The notes beneath the pieces are model-generated. The model did not search any database and was not told where the DNA came from. It saw only the letters and a list, made by a program, of their open reading frames with translations. Positions 58,841 to 64,000 of a DNA stretch of 64,000 nucleotides are shown piece after piece. The position numbers and the translations under genes are program-made. Every line of letters begins with the position of its first letter. Position 1 is the first letter of the stretch. The DNA is from JANXVR01 sp034667405. Its GTDB lineage: Bacteria; Actinomycetota; UBA4738; HRBIN12. Location of the stretch: assembly GCA_034667405.1 (NCBI GenBank), contig JAXDJX010000019.1, positions 397,689-461,688 on the forward strand, read 5' to 3'.

Positions 58841-59941
58841 TCAAGCTCCTGCCGAGGGCGTCATCGGTTGGCCGTTGTAGGTGAGGGTCGCCAACGCTGC
58901 GAGCGCCTGCGTCGCGATATCGCTGGGCAGCGGCGCGTAGTTCAGGGACGCCGCCGTCTCCTGCCCCTTCGTCAGACCCCAATGGAGGAAGTCGACCAGT
59001 GTCTGACCTTTCGCCTGATCGGCCTGTGCCACATAGACGATCACGTAGGTCGTGGTCGTGATCGGATATGCACCTGCTGCCTTCGAGTTCAGCACGTTGG
59101 TCTCGGGGCCGATGGGGAAGGCCAGGTCGGCGCCCGCCGCACTGATGGAATCGACGGACGGTGCGATGAACGAGCCGTCCGAGGCCATCACGGCTGCCGA
59201 ACCGAGGTTGTTCGCGACGGCATAGTCGTAGGAGATGTAGCCGACTGCGCCTTCGGTCTGGACCAGGTAGCCGGCGACACCATCGCTGCCGTCCTTGCCG
59301 GCTGCGCCGGAAGGCCACTGGACGGTTGAGTCGGCGCCCACCGTCTTCTTGAAGGACGGACTCTGGGACGCGAGGTAGCTCGTGAACACGAAGGTCGAAC
59401 CGGAGTCATCCGATCGGTGGACCGGGCGGATCGTGGTGCTCGGCAGCGAGACGCCCGAGTTGAGCGCTGCGATGGCGGGGTCGTCCCACGTGGTGATCTT
59501 GCCGAGGAAGATGTCCGCCGCCGTCGCGCCGTCGAGGTTCAGCGGGGCCGTGAGACCGGGAAGGTTGTAGGCGATCGCGATGCCGCCCAGGACCGTCGGG
59601 ATCTGGACGGTCTCGGCCGGCAACGCGGCGAGCGCATCTGCCTGGAGCGGGGCGTCCGATGCGCCGAAGTCGGCGGTCTGCTTCGTGATCGCGTCGACGC
59701 CGCCACCCGATCCGATGGCTTGGTAGTTCACCTGAGCGCCCGACTCGACGGCATTGAAGTCCTTGCCCCACTGGGTGTAGATGGGAGCCGCGAAGGTTGA
59801 GCCGGCGCCGGTGAGCGGCACACCGTTGTTCGTGGTGGAACCACCGCCGTCGGTCGAAGTTGAACTGTCGCTGCTACATGCCGCGGCGAACACGGCCAAG
59901 GAAACCATCCCCGCCACTGCCGCCAGCTTCCGCGTCTTCAT
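58841..59941 (-). CDS. pstS: Phosphate-binding lipoprotein PstS
   Basis: 366 residues from ATG 59941 after GAAGGGGG. Signal with lipobox AAAC (Cys22) and a Ser/Thr/Gly linker. Phosphate-site motifs: LTGAGSTFAAPIYTQW, GSGGGVDAITKQTADFGASDAPL, and VHRSDDSGSTFVFTSYL. It captures phosphate outside and delivers it to PstCA. It heads the operon, downstream of a PHO-box cluster. Confidence 0.95.
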   Translation of the reverse strand: MKTRKLAAVAGMVSLAVFAAACSSDSSTSTDGGGSTTNNGVPLTGAGSTFAAPIYTQWGKDFNAVESGAQVNYQAIGSGGGVDAITKQTADFGASDAPLQADALAALPAETVQIPTVLGGIAIAYNLPGLTAPLNLDGATAADIFLGKITTWDDPAIAALNSGVSLPSTTIRPVHRSDDSGSTFVFTSYLASQSPSFKKTVGADSTVQWPSGAAGKDGSDGVAGYLVQTEGAVGYISYDYAVANNLGSAAVMASDGSFIAPSVDSISAAGADLAFPIGPETNVLNSKAAGAYPITTTTYVIVYVAQADQAKGQTLVDFLHWGLTKGQETAASLNYAPLPSDIATQALAALATLTYNGQPMTPSAGA

Positions 59942-60013
59942 TCAGATGCCCCCTTCTGGGAGTTCGGTCCAGGCACATGGTTCCCGACGGGGGTTGCCGA
60001 CCGATGGCGCCAG

Positions 60014-60117
60014 GGTGAACGTCAGGTGAACACGTTTCGGGAAGCGTCAAGCGGGTGAACACCTGCCACACAGCGCAGGTGAAGCTCGGGCGAACAGGCG
60101 GCGAACGGACGGTGAAG
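60014..60117. promoter_or_regulatory. Divergent PHO-box cluster between pstS and phoR
   Basis: GGTGAAC at 60014 and 60025 (11 bp apart) is nearest pstS; another is at 60054. Four 11-bp-spaced copies, GGTGAAG 60078, GGCGAAC 60089, GGCGAAC 60100 and GGTGAAG 60111, end 16 bp before the phoR -10 (TACACT, 60134-60139). The cluster can serve both divergent genes. Spacing from 60025 to 60054 is not a multiple of 11. Confidence 0.75.
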
Positions 60118-60146
60118 ACTCGCTCGGCCGCCCTACACTCTCGTTC

Positions 60147-61310
60147 ATGGGCCTTGCCTGCGTGACGTTCGCGATGGTTGCCGCGGCGGCAGGGGTGGGC
60201 GTGGGGAGCTATCTGGGGCGCAGGGAACTCCGGAGGCATGTGCGGACCGCCACCGCTGCATCGCAAGCGGCAGCATCCGAACTCGAGGCCCAGCGACGCG
60301 ACTCCCGCGAGAATCAGCAGGTGCAAGGATTGATCCTGGAATCCCTGGACGACGGCGTGCTCCTCTTCGACGCCGACGGCGCCACCGTGTTCGCGAATCG
60401 TCCCGCGGAAGATCTCCTGGGAACATCGCCCGCCGATGTCGGCTCCTTGCTGCCGCTCGATCTCCAGCGGGCGGTCCAGCGCGCCGGGTACGTGGGCGCC
60501 GAGCAACGGGCGGAGGCCGAAACAGGCCCGCCACACCGTGTGCTGCGAGCCACTGCGACACCCGCGGGGTCGGAGGGCGCGGTCCTCCTGGTGGTCCGCG
60601 ATGTAACGGAGGCCCTGCGCATCGATTCCGTCCGCAGGGACTTCGTGACCAATGCCTCCCACGAACTGAAGACACCGGCGGCGGCCATCCAGGCGGCGGC
60701 GGAAACCCTTCGGACGGTGGTGCAGGACGATCCCTCGGCGGTGCCCCGGTTCGCCGAGCAACTGCAGCGGGAGTCGCTCCGTCTCTCCAGGATCGTGGCG
60801 GATCTGTTGGACCTCTCGCGCCTGGAAAGCGGAAACGAACCCGCGGATCCGGTTCGGCTGGACGCCGTGGTCAGGGAGGAATGCGCGCGGAGTGAGGATC
60901 TGGTGAAGAGCGCGGGCGTCACCTTGACCGTTACCGCCGAGGTCGTGCCGGCGGTCCACGGTTCGGCCAGGGATCTCGCGCTGTTGGTGCGGAACCTCGT
61001 CGACAACGCGGTCCGCTATACGAAACCCGGTGGAACGGTGACCGTCCGCCTTCGCGCGGCCGACGACCAGGTGATCCTGACCGTCACGGACGACGGGATC
61101 GGCATCCCCTCGCGGGAGCTGTCCCGCGTGTTCGAACGCTTCTATCGGGTCGATCGCGCGCGATCGCGCGAGACGGGCGGGACCGGGCTCGGCCTCGCGA
61201 TCGTGAAGCACGTCGCGGAGAACCTGGGCGGCACCGTCGGCGTGCAGAGCGAACTCGGAACCGGAAGCACGTTCGAGGTTCGGTTGCCCGCGTATGCTCC
61301 CGGTCCGTGA
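60147..61310 (+). CDS. phoR: Phosphate sensor kinase, PhoR/SenX3-like
   Basis: 387 residues. One N-terminal helix (about 4-22), a coiled region, a PAS-like domain (about 55-145, with DDGVLLFDADGATVFANRPAEDLLG), HisKA with the acceptor His in NASHELKTPAAAI (about 171), and HATPase with NLVDNAVRYT, DDGIGIP and GTGLGLAI. Single TM plus PAS matches SenX3/PhoR. TACACT 7 nt before the ATG suggests a leaderless transcript under the PHO cluster. The stop overlaps the phosphatase start by GTGA. Confidence 0.93.
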   Translation: MGLACVTFAMVAAAAGVGVGSYLGRRELRRHVRTATAASQAAASELEAQRRDSRENQQVQGLILESLDDGVLLFDADGATVFANRPAEDLLGTSPADVGSLLPLDLQRAVQRAGYVGAEQRAEAETGPPHRVLRATATPAGSEGAVLLVVRDVTEALRIDSVRRDFVTNASHELKTPAAAIQAAAETLRTVVQDDPSAVPRFAEQLQRESLRLSRIVADLLDLSRLESGNEPADPVRLDAVVREECARSEDLVKSAGVTLTVTAEVVPAVHGSARDLALLVRNLVDNAVRYTKPGGTVTVRLRAADDQVILTVTDDGIGIPSRELSRVFERFYRVDRARSRETGGTGLGLAIVKHVAENLGGTVGVQSELGTGSTFEVRLPAYAPGP

Positions 61311-61999
61311 CCACCGTCTTCCTCATCCGCCACGGCCTCACCGGACAGACCGGCACGGTCCTCTACGGCAGAACCGGCGGCATCCCGCTGGACCATCGGG
61401 GCCAGGCGCAGGCCCAACGCCTCGCGACCCGGTTCGAGGGAGTGAAGCTGACCGCGCTGTACTCGAGCCCGTTGGAGCGGTGCGTGCAGACCGTGCAACC
61501 GCTCGCCGCTGCACAACGACTGCATCTCGAGGAGCGTGACGAGCTCCTGGAGATGGACGCCGGGACATGGACGGGGAAGCCGCTGAAGCGTCTCCGCCAC
61601 TTGAAAGCGTGGCACGAGGTGCAGACATCTCCTTCAACCTTCCGCTTCCCCGGCGGCGAGAGCTTCGCCGAGGCGCGCGAGCGCGTCGTGGCCGAGATCG
61701 AACGCATCGCCAAGCGGCACCGGCAGGGTCGGGTGGCCGTGGCCACGCATGGAGACATCGTCCGGGTGTTGCTCAACCACTACAGCGGCGCACCCATCGA
61801 CGCGTTCCAACGGATGGTGGCCGACACGGCGTCCGTATCGGTGATCGGGATCGCCGGCGGACGCGCGGCCGTCCTGCTTATCAACGACACCGTGGGCGCC
61901 CTCCGCCGGTTCGGACGGGGGCAGATCGACGCTCCGTGGGAGGTCGCCGGTGGCTCCACGCTGAACGGCGCACCACCGCGAAAGAACCTGCGAGGATAG
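61307..61999 (+). CDS. Histidine phosphatase, MSMEG_4193 family
   Basis: 230 residues from GTG 61307. Phosphoglycerate-mutase fold with FLIRHGLTGQTG (catalytic His), SSPLERCVQTVQ, EEMDAGTWTG-like EMDAGTW and VATHGDIVR. The MSMEG_4193 family occurs mainly in actinobacteria beside DUF3090 and SCO1664 genes, as here. Substrate not known. Co-translated with phoR through GTGA, so it probably belongs to the phosphate regulon. Confidence 0.88.
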   Translation: MTTVFLIRHGLTGQTGTVLYGRTGGIPLDHRGQAQAQRLATRFEGVKLTALYSSPLERCVQTVQPLAAAQRLHLEERDELLEMDAGTWTGKPLKRLRHLKAWHEVQTSPSTFRFPGGESFAEARERVVAEIERIAKRHRQGRVAVATHGDIVRVLLNHYSGAPIDAFQRMVADTASVSVIGIAGGRAAVLLINDTVGALRRFGRGQIDAPWEVAGGSTLNGAPPRKNLRG

Positions 62000-62004
62000 G
62001 CGGC

Positions 62005-62523
62005 ATGGACCTTGGGACCGTCGATCGGATCACCGCGGATGCGGTCGGTGAGCCGGGGGCGCGCGTCTTCTACCTGCAGGCCCGGGGCACCGAGTTCGTC
62101 ACGGTTATCGTGGAGAAGCAGCAGGTGCAGCTGCTCGCGGCATCGGTGCTGGAACTCCTGGCGACGCTCGACCTCGAGACCGGCACCGGGCCGGACGATG
62201 ACGCCCTGGCGCTGGAGGAACCGTTCGAACCGCGCTGGCGAGCGGGCCGGCTGTCCCTCGGATTCGAACAGGACCGGGACCTCTTCCTGTTGGAGATCGA
62301 GGAGTTCGTTCCCGAGCTGGAGGAAGACGACCCCCGGGCGGCCGAGTTGCCCGAACCGGAAGTGATCCGAGCCTGGGCCACCAGGGAGCAGATGTTCGCG
62401 TTGTCCAGGTACGGGACGGCGGTGGCCGAACGAGGCCGACCTCTCTGTCAGTTCTGCGGAAACCCGATGTCGCCGGAGGGCCACGCATGTCCCGCGATGA
62501 ACGGACATTCGAAGCGCGAGTGA
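62005..62523 (+). CDS. DUF3090 family protein (actinobacterial)
   Basis: 172 residues from ATG 62005. ARVFYLQARGTEFVTVIVEKQQVQLLA, a central acidic stretch, and a C-terminal CQFCGNPMSPEGHACP cysteine motif typical of DUF3090, probably metal-binding. It lies between the histidine phosphatase and SCO1664 genes. Function unknown; the triad is a conserved neighbourhood. Confidence 0.88.
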   Translation: MDLGTVDRITADAVGEPGARVFYLQARGTEFVTVIVEKQQVQLLAASVLELLATLDLETGTGPDDDALALEEPFEPRWRAGRLSLGFEQDRDLFLLEIEEFVPELEEDDPRAAELPEPEVIRAWATREQMFALSRYGTAVAERGRPLCQFCGNPMSPEGHACPAMNGHSKRE

Positions 62524-63230
62524 GCGACCCGGCGATCCCCCCGGCACTCGCCCACGGGGAGCTGGAGTTGCTCGGCCTCCTCCGCGATTCGTCGAACTAC
62601 GCGTTCCTGGCCCGTGCCAAAGGTGAGCCTGAGGACGTCCTTGCCGTCTACAAGCCGCAGCGCGGCGAGACACCGCTCTGGGACTTCCCCGAGGGCACGC
62701 TGCATCAGCGGGAGGCGGCCGCCTACGTGGTGAGCCGGGAGCTGGGCTGGCCGAACGTACCGCCGACGCTCGTACGCGAAGGCCCCCACGGCGTCGGCTC
62801 GGTGCAGAAGTTCGTGGAATTCGATCCGGCAGAGCACTTCTTCACCATGGAGGTCGAGCGCGCGGCGGAATTCCGGAAGGTGGCGGTGTTCGATCTGATC
62901 ATCAACAACGCCGATCGCAAAGGTGGGCACTGCCTCCTGGATCCCCAGGGGACTATCTGGCTGATCGACCACGGCGTCTGTTTCAACGAAGAGCCGAAAC
63001 TCCGCACGGTCATCTGGACGTTCGTGGGGGAAGCGATCGAGCCTTCGCTCCTTGCCGACGTCGATCGATTCACCGCTGCGCTTGCCGAGGGCCCCCTGCG
63101 AGACGAACTCTCCGCGCTCCTCTCACCCGCCGAACTCGACACTATGGGAGACCGCGCGCGAGCGGTCATCGACGCAGGAACGTACCCGGAGCCCGGCCCC
63201 GGCCGGCCGTTCCCCTGGCCTCCGGTGTGA
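62487..63230 (+). CDS. SCO1664 family protein (kinase-like)
   Basis: 247 residues from ATG 62487, preceded by GGAGG; GTG 62520, with a GTGA overlap, is the alternative. Landmarks: YAFLARAK, LAVYKPQRGETPLWDFPEGTLHQREAAAYVVS, FDLIINNADRKGGHCLLD and IWLIDHGVCF. The KP, N-N-A-D and DHG motifs resemble the catalytic loop and metal site of phosphoinositide-kinase-like (HipA/PI4K) folds. It overlaps DUF3090 by 37 nt. Substrate unknown. Confidence 0.88.
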   Translation: MSRDERTFEARVSDPAIPPALAHGELELLGLLRDSSNYAFLARAKGEPEDVLAVYKPQRGETPLWDFPEGTLHQREAAAYVVSRELGWPNVPPTLVREGPHGVGSVQKFVEFDPAEHFFTMEVERAAEFRKVAVFDLIINNADRKGGHCLLDPQGTIWLIDHGVCFNEEPKLRTVIWTFVGEAIEPSLLADVDRFTAALAEGPLRDELSALLSPAELDTMGDRARAVIDAGTYPEPGPGRPFPWPPV

Positions 63231-63730
63231 CGTCGTTCTCATCTCTGGTGGCCGAGACGCCACTTGGGCCTCTGACGGTGGTGATGAGTTCCCGGGGCGT
63301 TGTGGCGACGTTCGCGACCGACGGCCCGGCGGAGCCCCAGGCGTTCGCCGGGAGGGCGGGGACGACGCTGGCCGGCCAGGGACGCGATTCAGTCCTGGTC
63401 CGGCGCGAACTCGACGCGTACTTCGACGGTCGACTGGAACGGTTCCAGACTCCGGTCGATCTGTCTTCATCCGGCAACGGATTCTCGCGGCGGGTGCTGG
63501 AACACGCGTGTTCCATCCCCTACGGCGAACTCCGGACTTACGGAGACGTGGCTGCTGCGGCCGGCAGCCGACGGGCAGCGCGGGCAGCGGGAGGCGCACT
63601 GGCGCGGTGCCCGATCGAAGTGTTCGTGCCGTGCCATCGGGTGGTGGGCGCCGGCCCATCGCTCGGCTCCTACGGTGGGCATGACGAACGCCGACGGTTC
63701 CTCCTCCGCTTGGAAGGCGCCATCGAGTGA
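63227..63730 (+). CDS. ogt: Methylated-DNA-protein-cysteine methyltransferase
   Basis: 167 residues from GTG 63227. The active-site motif is VPCHRVVGAGPSLGSYGG, and the winged helix has YGELRTYGDVAAAAGSRRAARAAGGAL. It repairs O6-methylguanine and O4-methylthymine by suicidal alkyl transfer. It overlaps the SCO1664 gene and the following lipoprotein gene by GTGA, so it is part of the phoR-triad operon. Confidence 0.92.
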   Translation: MTSFSSLVAETPLGPLTVVMSSRGVVATFATDGPAEPQAFAGRAGTTLAGQGRDSVLVRRELDAYFDGRLERFQTPVDLSSSGNGFSRRVLEHACSIPYGELRTYGDVAAAAGSRRAARAAGGALARCPIEVFVPCHRVVGAGPSLGSYGGHDERRRFLLRLEGAIE

Positions 63731-64000
63731 GGCCGTCGCGGTTCGGGGCTGCGTTGTGCGGAGTGATCATCGTCAGTTCGGCGTGTGGGACACCACGTCC
63801 GCAACCCAACGGCACGGCACAGGGCGGCTGGACGCTCGAGGTCACGACGCCGGATATCTCGGTCGATGCCCCACAGCGATTCGAGATCGTGCTCAACCAG
63901 ACCGTAGGAACGGCCAACACACCCGTGGTGTACGGAAGCGTCAGGGTGGCGTTCGCCTACCTCGGACGGGACGGCACGTCCGTACCCGACCCTCGAGGTG
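63727..64000 (+). CDS. Lipoprotein, cut by the right edge
   Basis: 91 codons from GTG 63727. The signal ends in the lipobox SSAC, followed by a stretch reading GWTLEVTTPDISVDAP. The remainder looks like a beta-sandwich, possibly FixH/CopC-like, but this is weak. Overlaps ogt by GTGA. The rest is outside the window. Confidence 0.7.
   Translation, partial: MRPSRFGAALCGVIIVSSACGTPRPQPNGTAQGGWTLEVTTPDISVDAPQRFEIVLNQTVGTANTPVVYGSVRVAFAYLGRDGTSVPDPRG

Noticed and set aside
1..64000. tRNA, rRNA, CRISPR, prophage or insertion sequences
   Set aside because: No T-loop-like tRNA pattern, repeat-spacer array, transposase, integrase or terminal inverted repeat was found by reading both strands.

Overview
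The window is GC-rich, gene-dense bacterial chromosome with about 60 protein genes. I see no rRNA, tRNA, CRISPR array, insertion sequence or phage gene. The best fit is an uncultured Actinomycetota. The evidence is: the MSMEG_4193 / DUF3090 / SCO1664 triad; a MutT1-type NUDIX plus histidine-phosphatase fusion next to ppk; an F420-type LLM oxidoreductase and an FrhB-like protein; streptomycete-like PHO boxes (GTTCACC at 11-bp steps); and many apparently leaderless genes with TANNNT only 4-8 nt before the start codon. No ribosomal marker is present, so this is inference, and a related deep-branching phylum is possible.

Layout. 1-10.2 kb: CoA-type NUDIX hydrolase (cut by the left edge), M20 amidohydrolase, A-type Fe-S carrier, cupredoxin lipoprotein, FrhB-like flavo-iron-sulfur protein, a soluble histidine kinase with seven tandem PAS domains, ferredoxin, LLM oxidoreductase, alpha/beta hydrolase. 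10.2-20.6 kb: two paralogous two-component systems flank an export locus (lipoprotein, two ABC ATPases, a large FtsX-type permease, a Kelch lipoprotein). Both regulator genes have the same 11-bp-spaced direct repeat upstream. 20.6-32.5 kb: amine/GABA and peptide catabolism, with two aldehyde dehydrogenases, a PHP hydrolase, an IclR regulator, a Dpp-type importer without ATPases, a PucR regulator and GabT. 32.5-42 kb: MFS transporter with a possible leader peptide, a Mur-ligase paralog of cyanophycin synthetase, LOG protein, 6-phosphogluconolactonase, 6-phosphogluconate dehydrogenase, DksA/TraR zinc-finger protein, and cphA with cphB. 42-49.3 kb: AlkA-like glycosylase, MgtE-like permease with a PhoU/TrkA_C partner, a double Lrp/AsnC effector-domain protein, ispH, a secreted lysozyme-fold protein with a structured leader, a degenerate receiver protein and a GNAT acetyltransferase. 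49.3-61.3 kb: a complete phosphate block (mutT1, ppk, DUF47-TM-pitA-DUF47, phoB, phoU, pstBACS and a divergent phoR). 61.3-64 kb: the actinobacterial triad, Ogt and a lipoprotein cut by the right edge.

How it fits together. The phosphate block should sense, import and store phosphate, and its two PHO-box clusters sit at the expected promoters. CphA and CphB make and degrade cyanophycin, so the window encodes both polyphosphate and cyanophycin reserves. The 20-32 kb block could feed peptides and amines into central metabolism under IclR and PucR control, and candidate operators for both regulators are visible. Most genes lie in tight co-directional runs with 1-, 4- or 8-nt overlaps, so translational coupling is the norm.
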